Of a DNA stretch of 64,000 nucleotides, positions 29,557-41,100 are shown piece after piece. Made by a program: the position numbers and the translations under genes. The DNA comes from Heterocephalus glaber (taxonomy: Eukaryota; Chordata; Mammalia; Rodentia; Bathyergidae): the NCBI RefSeq assembly GCF_000247695.1, contig NW_004624781.1, positions 7,179,521 through 7,243,520 of the forward strand. Direction: 5' to 3'. Positions within the stretch are counted from its first letter, which is position 1, and every line of letters starts with the position of its first letter. The notes below the pieces were generated by a model. The model was not told where the DNA came from, made no database searches, and saw only the letters and a program-made list of their open reading frames with translations.

Positions 29557-29904
29557 AGTCCTGTTGCCAAAGTGAACCCTGAGTGTCCTGGTGGCTTTGT
29601 TAGGTCCTGGGAGTGGGATGCTGGGCAGGTGGGACCTTCACAGGCCGGAGCCTGAGATAGCGCTCGCTGTGAGCTGGCACTGGCTAGGTCTTTGCCCATA
29701 GAGGCAGGTCATGAGTCCTCAAGCACCTTTTGAGGTAGCTTGGCTAGTGACCAGGAAAAGAGAGAGTGAAGGAAAGGTCCCAAGTCTCCCCCAGCCAGCC
29801 AGTGGTAAGCTCCAGGTTGGTATCCAGGCCTAGCCACCATCCAGTTCTCCTGTGAGGAACCCAGGATGCACACTGCAGGAGTACCTAGCCCTCCCAGGTG
29901 CCTC

Positions 29905-30025
29905 GAAAGCTGTGTGCGTCTCACGAGTTGCCTATGAGAAAGGACTATTTTCCTTCCATCCTAATGGTAAGGAAACTGAGGCTCTGACTGAGTGACCCTT
30001 CCCAGGGACCACAGCCAGGACCCTT
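29905..30025 (+). repeat. MIR SINE fragment
   Basis: GGTAAGGAAACTGAGGCTCT and AGGGACCACAGCCAGG. Confidence 0.55.
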
Positions 30026-30391
30026 GGCCAGGCCTCCCTTTCCTCCATTGTCCCATGGGTCCAGTTCCTGAAGCCAGGTGTCTGGGGCTGCTGAGGGTCA
30101 CCACTGGCTGAAGGAGCCTTGGCTTAGTGGCAGCCATGTTGACAACGAGCTGCAGGACACAGCTGACCACAAGCTCAGCCAGAGCCAAGGGATAGGATAG
30201 CCAAGGGATAGCCAGGGCAGCTGCTGTGGGACAAGAGGTCAGGGCTCTCTGTGTAGTGGGACAGCTTAGGGAGGTGGCACTCAGGAGAGGGGGCTGGGTG
30301 GTGAGAAGCAGGGCTGGAGACAGACTGACAGACTGGAGTGGAAACAGCCATGGGAGCTCCCCCTGTGCCCCTCTCTCAAAGAAGCATGGGG

Positions 30392-30484
30392 GTCTTTTTT
30401 TTTTTTTTTGGTACCGGGGATCAAACTCCGGTCCTTGCACTTACACAGCAGGTGATGAAACCACTGAGCTAAATCCCCGGCCCC
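30392..30484 (-). repeat. ID-like SINE
   Basis: T-run, GGTACCGGGGATCAAACTCC, CCACTGAGCTAAATCCCCGG. Confidence 0.92.
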
Positions 30485-31297
30485 AAGGGGCTCTTTTGCT
30501 CCCCTGGCCCTCTGGAAACCCCCTGCAAAAGGCTGACAGGAATTATGGGCAGGAAAAGGAAGAGCCTTCCTTGCTGAGGGACATGACTTGGCTGTCACTC
30601 ACCCTATCCCATGTGCCACTGCCATGATGCAGGAGCTGGCCCTGGTTATCACTCCAAAACGCCCATGCCCTGGCCCGACTCTGCCACTCCACTCTGTTTC
30701 TCCTCATGCCTGAGGCCCTTTCTCCAGATCTCCCACCTGCTCCAGGGGCCTCCCTCCCCACCGAATACCCATGGTGCCCTGGGCCACTCTGGTCCCCGCA
30801 TCTGTCCCCTGGCCTCACAATCTGGCTCCTGGGGTGTGGGTTTGTGTCTCCATCGCTCCCTTAGCAACTGCTGAATGAAGGCCTGCAGCAAAGGAGGAGG
30901 CGCAGGCACTGAGCTACAAAGGAAAACCCTTGGGTCCAATCCCTGGCTGGCCTGGTTTTGTCTTGGGTGAAGCCATGGGGGGGTTTCATTGTGGAATCTT
31001 GGGGTCATCGCTCCCATGGCCACCAAGGCCCCAGTGAGTGGGGCTGAGGCTGAGGTGTGAAAATGGGGGCCAGGGGACGCAGGAAATAGTGAAGATTTCC
31101 CTTCCACACCCAGCACAGGGGTCACTTTCTAGGGGGGCGGGTGGGGGGTGTCTAACACCGGCTGGTGGCCCGGGTGGCCACACGCTTTCAGGCCTGTGCC
31201 ACCTGGGCACCAGCCACTGCTCATGCCGGCTCCAAGTGAGAAGTGTGGCCCTGGCCCAGGGTGTGGATGCCACAGCCCAGCCAGGGGGCTTCCACCC

Positions 31298-31405
31298 CTG
31301 GCTCTGCCATTCCTTAGTCGAGGAACCACGAGCAGATAATTTCACTGTTCTCAGCTTCAATTTCCCCACCTGTACAAAAGGGATAATATGGCCCCTACCT
31401 CAGAG
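31298..31405 (-). repeat. MIR SINE
   Basis: CAATTTCCCCACCTGTACAA and GGGATAATATGGCCCCTACC. Confidence 0.7.
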
Positions 31406-31464
31406 GGTTGCTGCCCCTGGCTGCTTCTTTGCAGAATTTGATAGCTGGTCCTAAAATGCTTATG

Positions 31465-31772
31465 AAATATGCCCTCAAATAGATAAAACAACTTGGAGAA
31501 CAAAGAACAAAGTTGGAGGACTCACTCATCCTGATTTGCACGCTTACTACAAGGGTGCAGTAATTGAAACAGTGTGACACTGGCACAAGCACAGACGTAT
31601 ACAGTATAACAGTCAAATAGCACTGAGAGTCTCACAGCGATGGACGACTGATTTGATGAGGGTGCCAAGCCCATTCAATAGAGAAAGAATTCTTTTCAAT
31701 AAATGGTGCCGGAACAATTAGAGATTCACAGGCAAAGGATTAAATTTAGACCCCTACCTCACACCATATATT
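31465..31772 (+). mobile_element. L1 ORF2 fragment
   Basis: CAAAGTTGGAGGACTCACTC, CAGTAATTGAAACAGTGTGA, GAGGGTGCCAAGCCCATTCA and CCCCTACCTCACACCATATA are L1 ORF2 on the + strand. Truncated at both ends. Confidence 0.85.
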
Positions 31773-31780
31773 AAAAAAAT

Positions 31781-31857
31781 TTTCTGGGGGTGTGGTTCAG
31801 GGGTAGGGTTCCTGCCTAGCATGCATGAGGCCCTGGGTTCGATCCCCAGCACAGCCA
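31781..31857 (+). repeat. Old-type ID SINE
   Basis: GGGGGTGTGGTTCAGGGGTA, GCCTAGCATGCATGAGGCCC, GATCCCCAGCAC. Confidence 0.85.
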
Positions 31858-31899
31858 ATAACTTGGTGAGGTATTCTAAAGACCCACTGGACTTTTTCT

Positions 31900-31990
31900 T
31901 TTTTTTTTTTCTTTTTTGTTCCCTAGGATCAAACTTGGGACCTTGCCCTTGTGAGGCAGGTGGCAGAACCACTGGGCTAAATCCCCGGCC
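31900..31990 (-). repeat. ID-like SINE
   Basis: Bracketed by CTGGACTTTTTCT (31887 and 31991). Body TAGGATCAAACTTGGGACCT to CTGGGCTAAATCCCCGG. Confidence 0.92.
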
Positions 31991-32004
31991 CTGGACTTTT
32001 TCTT

Positions 32005-32150
32005 AATATAGGTTTTTTGAAACTCACTCTGTAGTTCAGGCTGGCTTCAAACTCACTGGGCAGACCAGGTTGGCCTTGAACTTGCAGCAATCCTCCTGCC
32101 TCAGCCTCCTAAATGCTGGGATTACAGGCGTGTGCCATCACTGCAGGCAG
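32005..32150 (-). repeat. B1 SINE
   Basis: GGTTTTTTGAAACTCACTCT, CTTGAACTTGCAGCAATCC, CTCAGCCTCCTAAATGCTGG. Confidence 0.85.
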
Positions 32151-32873
32151 ATCCACTACAATAGACAGAGAAAGTGCCGGCAGGGCAAAGTGCCCCTAAG
32201 TGTGGGGTGTGGAAAAGGCAGAATGAAGAAGAAACTGAGCTGGAAGGGGTTCTACCCCTGGCCTGGCCTCCCCGGAGCCCACGGGGTCTCTGGTCTCAGC
32301 AGCAGCCTCTAGCTCTGCGCGCTGGAGAACAGAGGCTGTGATTGGAAGGATTTGCTGCCACCCTGTGGAGACAGAGAGGATTACAGCCATGGGGACCGAG
32401 GCCTGGTTCCCGCTGGTGGGGTTGAACGAAGCGATTAGGGTTGTAGAGACCCAAGCAAAAGAGCCACAGCCCTTGAGGAGTTCATGGTCTGTAGGTTGGA
32501 ATACAAATAACCACAGCCTACCCAAACTGTCGGATGAGCTCCAGCCACAAGTCAGCGGGACAGAGCAAATGCGATGGCCAAAGCAGTGGGTTAAGGAAGC
32601 CAGGAAGAGGGGTGGGAGGGAGAGAGAGCAGCGGGGCTGGAGGCTCGGCGGGGAGCAAAGGCTACAGAGGAGCTGGCACGGAGCACGTGGTCAGGACACA
32701 TGCAACCGAAAGCCTACCGGAGTCCTGGAGCCCGTGCTTTTTGCATAGCTGATGCCTCCGGGGAAAGCTTTTTGTGGCTTCACAGGTGGAAAGGAATCAT
32801 GGAATGGGACAGATAGACTGGGGTTTCCTGGAAGAGGAGGGAGCCTCCTCCTTCCCTCTTCACCCTCCTCCTG

Positions 32874-33044
32874 TAGGGCCCTGGGGATTGAATCTACTGC
32901 CTTCACACTGAGCTATATCCCCAGCTCTTTTCATTTTTTATTTTTGCGACGGTCTCATTAAGTTACTAAATTGTCCAGACTAGACTGGCACCTGCGACCT
33001 GCCTGCCTCAGCCTCCCAGGGTGCTGAGGTTACAGGTGTGTGCC
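32874..33044 (-). repeat. Dimeric B1+ID SINE
   Basis: CCCTGGGGATTGAATCTACT...GAGCTATATCCCCAG (ID), then CGACGGTCTCATTAAGTTAC to GGTTACAGGTGTGTGCC (B1). Confidence 0.82.
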
Positions 33045-34119
33045 AACAGGGGCGGCTCAGGAGCCCGTCTGTGGTAACGTTGATGATGGTGGCTCACCTC
33101 TGCCATTCCTTCCTATGGTGCTTTTCGGTCATCTCCACCTCATCTGCATCTTCAGATGACCTTGTGGTGGGCAGGGCTAGAGCAAGCATCGTCTTCCCCT
33201 TTGGTGAATGGGGAAACCGAGGCCTGGCCCTGTCCTAAGCTGTCTGGTGATTTGTATCCAGGTAAGGAGGACAAGGGGAATTGGAGGGATTAAAATTAGC
33301 TAAAATAGAAGTTCTCGGAAGGGTCAGGGGAGACCCAGCAGTGTCAGACACTCCCCCCAGTAGTGACCTGAAATGCAAACAGATGAGGAACCCACCATGG
33401 CTCCCCATTGCCCTGGAGCAGAGCAATGCCTCTAGCCTGGCTGCCACCAGAGGCAGTGTCATGCAGTGGTTGGGAGCAGGGCTCCGCTTTGTCACCCTGG
33501 CTGTGTGACCAGGTCAGTGTGACCTCAGGGACATCCCTGGACTTGTGCCTTCTTGTCCTCCCTGTAAGCTGTGGACAAGGGCTTCTGTGTGCAGTAGACA
33601 GGTCCATGGCCGTGACACGCTCAGGCCCCGTGCCTGCTATTACTGCTAGTCAGGGCTTCATTGCTTGTGCCTGTTATCAGGGCTAAGCTGCCAGGATTCT
33701 CCTGAGCACACAGTACTCTGGGTCTATCTGGCAGGGATTCCTTCCACCTGGAGCCTCTCCTCCACCATCCCCGCCCCCAGATCCTTCAAAACATCACAGC
33801 TCCCGCCTGCTGTTTTCCCAGATCCTCGCCAGCAGGAGTACCTCCTTCTCCACTGTCCTCTAAATCTTGCTCAACCTGCCCACCCTGAATGCCTCCTTCT
33901 GAGGTTGACATGCACAACGCACAAGTCTGTAGTGGCTCGGAGGACTTAGGGGGAAGTTTTCAAGGATAAGCACAAGGTCTTTATCTCTCTATGACCCGAT
34001 GGTGCTGCCATGGAGTAGCAAAGAATCCTCAACAAATGCTTGTGGAAAGAGCAGGAAAGAGGAAGGGAGAAAGGAAAGATAGAGGAAAAAGAGAAAAGGG
34101 AATGAAAGATGAACTAGAG

Positions 34120-34338
34120 AACTGGACAAGGAGGTGCATGCCTGTATTCCCCAATAACTTGGAGGTTGAGGCAGGAGGATCTCGAGTTTAAGTCTAGCAT
34201 GGGCATTTTAGTGAAATCATGTCTCAAGATAAGAAGTTTTCCAGAAGGGCTGAGGATGTAGCTGAGTGGTAGAGTACTTGCCTATAATGTGAGAGGGCCC
34301 CCAGGTTCAATCCCCAGTACCCCCCATCCCCCCAAAAA
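34120..34338 (+). repeat. Dimeric B1+ID SINE
   Basis: GTGCATGCCTGTATTCCCC...TGTCTCAAGAT (B1), then GGGCTGAGGATGTAGCTGAG...TCAATCCCCAGTACC (ID). Confidence 0.82.
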
Positions 34339-34385
34339 GAACTAGAGATGAAGCCAAGAATGACTTTAAAATAAACCTGATCTAA

Positions 34386-34543
34386 ACTGGTGCCCTCCTT
34401 TAATCCCAGTACTCAGAAGGCTGAGGCAGGAGGATCATCATGAGTTGGAGGCCAGCCTGGGCTACATAGTGAATCCAAGACCAGCCTGAACTACATAGCA
34501 AGACCCTGTTTCAAACCAAACCAAACCAAACCAACCAAACCAA
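34386..34543 (+). repeat. B1 SINE with (CCAAA)n tail
   Basis: TTAATCCCAGTACTCAGAAG, GAGGCCAGCCTGGGCTACAT, then CAAACC repeats. Confidence 0.88.
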
Positions 34544-34554
34544 GATAAAGCTGC

Positions 34555-34637
34555 TGTAGCAGCTAGGATGTAGCACTCACTGGTAGAGTATTTATTATGC
34601 AAAGCCTGGATTCAGTCCCCAGCACAAGAAAAAAAAT
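34555..34637 (+). repeat. Old-type ID SINE
   Basis: AGCTAGGATGTAGCACTCAC, TCAGTCCCCAGCAC plus A-tail. Confidence 0.75.
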
Positions 34638-34801
34638 TTGCTCTCTGTTCCAGCTTCCCCCCCCCCCCCCGCCGCCCGCCTTCTAACAACTTCAGGGAAC
34701 TAGACGTGGGGATAAGGGACATTATTTGGTAATTTGCAACTCTTCCTGGATCATTTTCATCTTTGAACCAGGGCATTGAAGCAGACTGAAAACATCCGGA
34801 T

Positions 34802-34965
34802 CCTTTGCCTCTCTGAAGCACAATGTCTTCATCGATAATAGAGATAACAACAGGACTTAAGTAATTGGCTTGTCATGAGGGTCAAATGAGAAACATAACC
34901 AGGAAACCCTTGACACTTGGTGCATAGTAAGCACCCAGTACATGCTACATGTTATGAGGGTGGCG
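34802..34965 (-). repeat. MIR SINE
   Basis: GCCTCTCTGAAGCACAATG, ATAATAGAGATAACAACAGG and CATAGTAAGCACCCAGTACA match MIR reverse strand. Confidence 0.75.
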
Positions 34966-35089
34966 GTTGGGTGAGTGTAAGGGTTCCAGACATGCGTGAT
35001 GCAGGAAGGGCTTGCCGGCCTGGAGAGATGCCTATTGTCCTCTAGCCTGCGGTCACCTGGAGGTCACAAGTCTTTCTCCTGTCCCCTCC

Positions 35090-35545
35090 TCCAAGATATA
35101 CAATAATGACTCCTGATTGCCTGATTAAAGGAAGCGGATGCACAATTAATTTCAATTTTCAACCCCAAACCCTCCTCCCACCTTTCAAAAAGAATCACGC
35201 ACCTATTCCAATTTACACACTGAACCAACGTGGAATTTTCCAGTGGGTTCTGTAGCCTTTGAAGTGATCAGCCCAGACTATTGATTTATTTCCAACGAAC
35301 CTCTCTCTTTGAACCCAGAAGGGTCAAGGTTAATTATATAATAAAACATACTGTGTCCAGCTGCCCCGGTGAGGGCGTACAGAGCCCCCCCGACCTTTCT
35401 GAGCTGACGAGTGGTGGATCAGATTTCTGATCCTTTCCTCCATTCCTTTCCTTCATCAGGGCCCATTAAGAAGGAGAAGGAAAAAACCCTGACCCCTCAT
35501 TTCCTCCCTGAGAGAAATTTTAATTTGCTGGAAACCAACAAAGGG
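35090..35545. promoter_or_regulatory. Candidate conserved intergenic element
   Basis: Repeat-free, AT-rich stretch downstream of IGDCC3 with PBX/HOX-like TGATTGCCTGATTAAAG, CACAATTAATTTCAATTTTC, GTGATCAGCCCAGACTATTG and GGTTAATTATATAATAAAAC. The composition resembles developmental enhancers flanking neural genes. Confidence 0.4.
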
Positions 35546-35919
35546 GATCTAAGCCCAGCTGTCTGCTTTGGCTGGAAAATCTTGCCAGGAGCCCCTGTCC
35601 CATAGCTGGTGGGGACAAGGGGTGGGGGGAATGGGAGCCAGGGGCTGCAGGTCCCTGAGCCTGCGGTTCCCATGAAGGAGAAGGCCCCAGAGAAGGCCTG
35701 CTGCTGGTGTCATGGCCGGGTCTCCATGGAGCCTTCCCTGTGGCCACAGGCTCCTCAGCCAGTCTTTAGCAACTCCACAAGGTGCTCGTCACCCCCACTT
35801 TCCCTGATAATGAAACAGGCTAGGAGTCACACCAAAAACCAGTTCCAGGTGCCATGGGTAGGAAGTAGAAAGATCAGTTTTGGAACCCAAGTTGTTTTTC
35901 TGCTTGTAAAATGTGTTTT

Positions 35920-36104
35920 CAGTTGGCATGGTGACACATACCTGTAATCCCAACACTCTGGACGGCTGAGGTGGGAGGATCATAAGTTTGAGCCCAGCCC
36001 GGGTAATGACAGTGACTTTTTGAGATGTTGTCTCAAAATAAATAAAATAAAGGGATACAGCTCAGGGCAAAGGCCTTGGGTTCAATCCTAATACCACCAA
36101 AAAT
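35920..36104 (+). repeat. Dimeric B1+ID SINE
   Basis: GTTGGCATGGTGACACATAC, CTGTAATCCCAACACTCTGG, TTGTCTCAAAATAAATAAA, then TACAGCTCAGGGCAAAGGCC. Confidence 0.82.
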
Positions 36105-36218
36105 AGGGGGGAATCATCCTTTCTCACATGCACCCCTCCAAGGAAAGAACTTTGTAACTGCTCTAGCTTGGATCGGGAGGTTTCCCAAAAGCCCATGTGT
36201 TAAAAATGTGGTCCCCAG

Positions 36219-36305
36219 GGCCAGGGATTTAGCTCAGTGGTTCCGGCGCCTGCCTCTCAAGTGCAAGGTCCCAAGTTCGATCCCTGGTACCCAAAAAATA
36301 AAAAA
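36219..36305 (+). repeat. ID-like SINE inside LTR
   Basis: GGGCCAGGGATTTAGCTCAG, TCAAGTGCAAGGTCCCAAG, GATCCCTGGTACC. Confidence 0.92.
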
Positions 36306-36327
36306 AAAATTTAAAAAGAGAACTTTA

Positions 36328-36418
36328 GGGCTGGGGATTTAGCTTAGTGATTCTGGCACCTGCCTCGCATGTGCAAGGTCCCAAGTTTGATCCCCGGTAC
36401 CAAAAAAAAAAAAAAAAA
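36328..36418 (+). repeat. ID-like SINE inside LTR
   Basis: GGGCTGGGGATTTAGCTTAG, GCATGTGCAAGGTCCCAAG, GATCCCCGGTACC plus A-tail. Confidence 0.92.
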
Positions 36419-36904
36419 GTGATCCCCAGCCTCTCTCACTATTGGGAGGTGGTGGAAGCTTTAAGAGGTGGAGCCTAGAGGCAGGAAGTGATGTCACTGG
36501 AGGCGTGGTCTATAGGAGGACCCCCCCCCCTGCTCAGCTTCTTGAGCACCGTGAGGTGAGCAGCTTTTTGTCCGCGCTCCTGCCTTGATGGACGGGTGCT
36601 GTCATGGCCCAAAGCTAAGGGACCAAGTGACCGTGAATTGAAACCTCAGAAACTGTGAGTTAAAGTAAACCTTTCTTTTAAGTTAATTATCCTAGGCATA
36701 TGCAGTCCCTTAGCATCTGTCCCCAGCCGTCCCTCCGTGCCTTGCCCAGCCGGGTTCCCTGACCTGACACCCGGCTCTGGCTTCCCCAGTTCCCTGGCTC
36801 CAGGATCCTCATATTTCAGAAGGGATGGGGTTGGAGCGCACTGAGTGTGCCCAGGGTGTTTGTCTTCGTGCTTCTTCCTGTGTGGGTATTTGTCTTGTTT
36901 TTGC

Positions 36905-37025
36905 TTTTGTTTGTTTTTTTGAGACAGATAGGGTCTTGCTATGTAGGTCAGGCTGGCCTTGAACTCACAACAATCATCCTGCCTCAGCCTCCTGAGTGCT
37001 GGGATTCCAGGTGTTCACCACCCCA
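36905..37025 (-). repeat. B1 SINE
   Basis: TTTTGAGACAGATAGGGTCT, TCAGGCTGGCCTTGAACTCA, CTCAGCCTCCTGAGTGCTGG. Confidence 0.9.
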
Positions 37026-37633
37026 TGAGGTATTTCTAACACAAACAGTTCAGAAGCAGCCCTGATCTCTTTGTTGTCCACGACGCCAGCTTATCCTCTG
37101 GGGTGAGGGCCTGGGATCTTCAGCCCTGAGTCCAGTACTCCTCTCCCTGTCTGGAGGCTGAGTCAGGATTGGCCATAGGAAGTGTGGTCTCTGGGACTCT
37201 GACTTCCCCAGTGGCAGTTAAAGCCTGGCAAAGTGCCCACCCAGCCCACCCTGCAGCCCTCTCCCAGGCCTCCACCTGGAATGGTCTGTGTTTTCTTCGT
37301 TAAGGCCCAAAGCCCGCATCTCCACTCAGATCTCTGCGACTCCCAGGCAGAATCCATTGCTCCTCCTCTGCTCCCATTGCCTGTGGTTTCTGCCCCTTTG
37401 CATGGCTTGTCCCAAGTATCAGCGCTCATATGGCACTGGAGAGCCCCAGCCCAGCGCCCTGCATCAAAAATTCTCACCAAGCGGCGAATGTTAGTTTCAC
37501 CTTGGAAAGGAAAGTCCAGTATCCAAAAGTGAAAGGAGGAGATGCCTAAGTTTTTGTTGAATAGTGTGGGAGAGAGGCCAGGAGGAGTGAACACTGTGTA
37601 TCATACACTAGAGTCCCAGGTGTTCTCTTTGGA

Positions 37634-37735
37634 GCCAGGCATGGTGGCACCTGCTTGTAATCTCAGTTGCTTGGGAAGCTGAGGCAGGAGGATCACTTGA
37701 ACCAGTGAGTTCCAGACCCTCACCCTCAGTCAATC
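37634..37735 (+). repeat. B1 SINE
   Basis: GCCAGGCATGGTGGCACCTG, GAGGCAGGAGGATCACTTG. Confidence 0.85.
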
Positions 37736-37750
37736 AATATTTAAACATTT

Positions 37751-37846
37751 GTGGGCCAGGGATTTAGCTCAGTGGTTCCGGCGCCTGCCTCGAAAGCACA
37801 AGGTCCAGAGTTCAATCCCCAGTACCAAAAATAAAAATAAAAAAAA
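37751..37846 (+). repeat. ID-like SINE
   Basis: Bracketed by TTTAAACATTT. GGGCCAGGGATTTAGCTCAG to CAATCCCCAGTACC with A-rich tail. Confidence 0.92.
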
Positions 37847-38041
37847 TTTAAACATTTCTCTTTACCATCCTTCTCCCTGTCATCTCATGGCTCCTCATCT
37901 ACTTGCAAGTGTCTCTTCTTCTGCCCAGTCCCTTCCCCGGGGTACCTTTGTCACCAGGTGGTATATCCTTCAGGCTGTCTTCTGTGCGATTACAGATTTT
38001 GTATGCACCCAGATCACATCTATAGTAAACTAAATAGTACC

Positions 38042-38140
38042 CTTTATTTATTTATTTATTTTTTGGTACCGGGGATCAAACTCGGGTCCTTGCGCTTGCA
38101 CAGCAGGCAGCGAAACCACTGAGCTAAATCCCCCGCCCCC
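38042..38140 (-). repeat. ID-like SINE with (TTTA)n tail
   Basis: TTTATT tail, GGTACCGGGGATCAAACTCG, CCACTGAGCTAAATCCCC. Flanked by CCTTTAT duplications. Confidence 0.92.
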
Positions 38141-38399
38141 CTTTATATTTTTTAAATGTTTCTGATTTCCAGCAGTGTAGTCCATATCCTTATTACGCCC
38201 ACTTGTGGTGTTCGGGTATGCTGATTTCCAGACCTGCGGCACTGACTGTGGATCTCCCCTCGCTCCTGGCAGCCATCTGCAAGGGGCCCGGGGTGCCTCT
38301 GTCTCACGAGGCTGGCTTCCTTCTCCCTAAGCCTGCTTTGAGGACCCACCCATCTCTTCTCCTACATTCCTGGTGTCTTTTTGTAAGGACAGGGGTCTG

Positions 38400-39230
38400 C
38401 AGATGAGAGAATAAAATAGGGGCCTCCTTAGGTCTTCTAGCTAATCCTGACTAGAAGGAGTTAAAAAGAGACTTTACTAGAGATTCCCCTGGGAAGCAAG
38501 TCAAAAACAGGGTAGAAAAAGAAAAAAAGAAAAACCCCAGATAAAGAAAGGCACCAAATGGCCTTGGGGCTTGCACCAAGAGACCAGAAAAAGAGCTGAC
38601 AGGCAGGACACAGAAAGGCAGGTGCACAAACAATAAGCCACCTCCACCTCCAATAAAATACAGGGGAAGCAAAGGGGTCGCTGACTGACCTTAAGGCAGT
38701 GTGCACTCACACCTGTGCACTAACTCACAGACTTCTGTACATGTGTATTCACCCTAGGGTCACTACCGTACTCACTCTAGAGTCAGTATAGAGTATAGCA
38801 GGTATCTACATGCCCCCTTACTAACTCTAGGCTAACGGAGGATAAGGCACCTCCTTGCCAGCTAGCCGCCCACCCCAGAGATAAGGCCTTAAAAGGTACA
38901 GTAACGACAAGTCAGCAGCTGTGCAGACACCACAGAAGAAATGAGGCAGGAGGCGGAGGCAGAGGCGCCTGGGAGGCAGTCCAGTTATGGCAGGTTCTGG
39001 GGGACCAGGACCCAGTCACTGCCCTTCCCCGTAAAATAGCTGAGGACAGAGGGCCCATGGGTCCTCCATCTTTCTGGAGCCTGCTACCCTGACTCTTTCT
39101 TATCCGGGTAGCTATCTATCTTCTCCTTTCTCCCTCCCTTCGTCTTTCTTTCATTAAACTTTGGCCCTGTCCCTGATTACTGGGGCTGAGTTAGGATTCT
39201 GGTGGGCCGCTCAGACAACAGAGCAGTGGT
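38400..39230 (+). mobile_element. Possible solo LTR of an endogenous retrovirus
   Basis: Non-unique-looking block with a TTAAAA box at about 38889, an ATTAAA signal near 39153 after a C/T-rich run, and GT-rich sequence after it, the order of promoter and polyadenylation signals in an LTR. Termini and target duplication are not identified, so this is tentative. Confidence 0.3.
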
Positions 39231-39483
39231 GCTGGTGCCCCAGATGCACCATCTTCTCACTTTCCCCTGGTCGGGGTCTCCTTTCTGCTCCCATGGCCTC
39301 TCCCTGGCCCTCTCAGGTCTATCAGCACTGCCAGCCTTTCCTGGGGCTCACAGCTGGTGGGTGGTAGGCACAGGAGGGTGCGAGGTCAGCCAGGACCCGC
39401 CTACTTGAGTGATTTCCACTTTTCTTGTCCGGTGGATGTATTATCTACTCTAACAGATTAAGTTTAAAAAACTTTTAAGTCCT

Positions 39484-39614
39484 CAGGCATGGTGGTGCAT
39501 ACCTATAATTTCAGCACTGGGGAGACTGAGGCAGGAGGATTGCTGTGAGGCCAGCGTCAGGTACATAGTGAGTTCAAAGGCAGCTTGAACTGGATAATGA
39601 GACCCTATCTTTTC
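39484..39614 (+). repeat. B1 SINE
   Basis: CAGGCATGGTGGTGCATACC, GAGACTGAGGCAGGAGGATT, GATAATGAGACCCTATC. Confidence 0.88.
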
Positions 39615-39699
39615 CTATTCCCACGGGTGTCTTCACAGAGAGCCTGTTTTGCTTCAGCCCCAGGTGCCTGATGTCCGTGCTGTGAAATGTTCTCCCAGT

Positions 39700-39815
39700 G
39701 ACAGCACCTAACACGCCTGTGCATAGACACCACTACCATTGTGCCTGTTTTACAGATGATGTGACTGAGGCATGGGGAAGTGAAGTCCCTCGAGTATGGT
39801 CACATGGCTGCACAA
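39700..39815 (+). repeat. MIR SINE
   Basis: GTTTTACAGATGATGTGACT and TGGTCACATGGCTGCAC. Confidence 0.65.
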
Positions 39816-40137
39816 GTTTGTCCCACAAGGCACCTTCATCTCCAGTAACTCTTGTGGCGGGAGAGACACCTGCCTCTCTCCCTCCCCCTCTGCCCACCTG
39901 TCCATGCTGCTGTCACCTGCCCAGTCAGGCACCCATTCACCCTTTCAACCTTTTTTAGCTGGGCCTGTACCCGTCTCAGTGGTGAATGGTGGGGACACAG
40001 GTATTCGTTAGCAGCTTCCCCACAGACGCCAGTACCAAGGCAGGCCTGTTGTCTGCCTGCCGCTGCCACACCCCACTGCCCAGTTGGTGACAAGTGCCTG
40101 TCTCCAGTATCTGTGGCACTTACTGGAAGATGATTAA

Positions 40138-40315
40138 GGTAGGTTTGTGTGGTGCATACCTGTAATATGAGACTCAGGAGGCTGAGGCAGGTGGATCCCA
40201 AGTTCAACTAAGCCTGGGCACCTCAGACCCTGTTTCAAATAAAAAGGAGTGGGGATGAAGCTCAGTGGCAAGGCCCTGGGTTCCATCCCCAGTACTGCAA
40301 AACAAACAAAAAACC
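40138..40315 (+). repeat. Dimeric B1+ID SINE
   Basis: GTGTGGTGCATACCTGTAAT, GACCCTGTTTCAAATAAAAA, then GGGATGAAGCTCAGTGGCAA and CCATCCCCAGTACTG. Confidence 0.85.
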
Positions 40316-40731
40316 CGATGAAATATTAGCAAATGGGAACCTGGCTCAGCCTCCTAACCAAAGGCAGGGCAGCTCTTACCACAGGTTGTGCTGTCTCATT
40401 TGCTCACACTCCTATCTCCTCCACTCCCTAAGCCCAGAGTTGAGCATCTTGCACTGTCAGAGCCTGGGGGAAATCTGGAGATTACCTAAATCACCCAACA
40501 GACAGGGAACCCTTGCCCCTAGAGGGTCCTAGGCTTGGGCTGTAGAGGTAACAAAGCCAGTGGGTGGCATTGCAGGATGAGAACCTGCACGTCCTGACCT
40601 CTTCCCCGGCCACATCCTCTGGTCTTTCATCTGTCCCAGGTCTGCAAGTTTCAGTGGGCCCGCTTCCCAGGAGGGGTGGGGGCTGCTTCAGTCTGCTCAG
40701 GCTCTGCCCTCAGGCTCACTGTCCCAGCTTC

Positions 40732-40850
40732 TCTTTGCTGTGATCAGACACGCGTAGAAATAATCTAGAGGAGGAGACGTTGATTTTGGCTTGGGTTTCA
40801 GAGGTCTCAGTCCATAGTAATCTGCTTAAACAAAACAAAACAAAAATAAT
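40732..40850. mobile_element. MaLR-type LTR fragment
   Basis: GTTGATTTTGGCTTGGGTTT and CAGAGGTCTCAGTCCATAGT resemble the LTR at 50.5 kb and the insert at 16.5 kb. An AAAAC-rich run follows. Confidence 0.45.
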
Positions 40851-40964
40851 GAAAAACAGACCTGATACTAAGACTAAAATCTCTACAAGAGCAAAAAGAG
40901 AAGCTATAAATAGATAGGAATTAATTATACTTCATAACCAACAAAAATTCTACTTGTTTACTAC

Positions 40965-41100
40965 TAACACGGAGCTATATCCCTCCTCTGCTTTTTTTGG
41001 AGACGGTTTCATCAAAATCTGTAAACCAGATTAAGCTTGAATTATACAATTATCCTGCCTCAGCTTTCTAGAGTTACATAGGAAAGCCACCATGTGTGTA
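40965..41100 (-). repeat. Very degenerate dimeric B1+ID SINE
   Basis: CGGAGCTATATCCCTCC (ID end), then GGAGACGGTTTCATCAAAAT and CCTGCCTCAGCTTTCTAGAG (B1). Confidence 0.5.

Larger units (their letters stand above)
27891..29575 (+). other. IGDCC3: IGDCC3 3' UTR (contains a gap)
   Basis: Non-coding continuation of the last exon up to just past the AATAAA at 29551. A 455-base N gap (28417-28871) follows an A-run. The part after the gap is AT-rich with A/T homopolymers (29150-29260). The end is inferred from the polyadenylation signal, not from transcript data. Confidence 0.75.
36145..36715 (+). mobile_element. MaLR-type solo LTR, interrupted by two SINEs
   Basis: CTTGGATCGGGAGGTTTCCC, AAAAGCCCATGTGTTAAAAA, GAGGTGGAGCCTAGAGGCAG, GTGAGGTGAGCAGC and AAACCTCAGAAACTGTGAG match the MST/THE1-like MaLR LTR pattern. 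SINEs sit at about 36219-36305 and 36328-36418. Confidence 0.65.

Noticed and set aside
34501..34543. CCAAA tandem array as a possible satellite or CRISPR-like repeat
   Set aside because: It is the simple-sequence tail of a B1 SINE.
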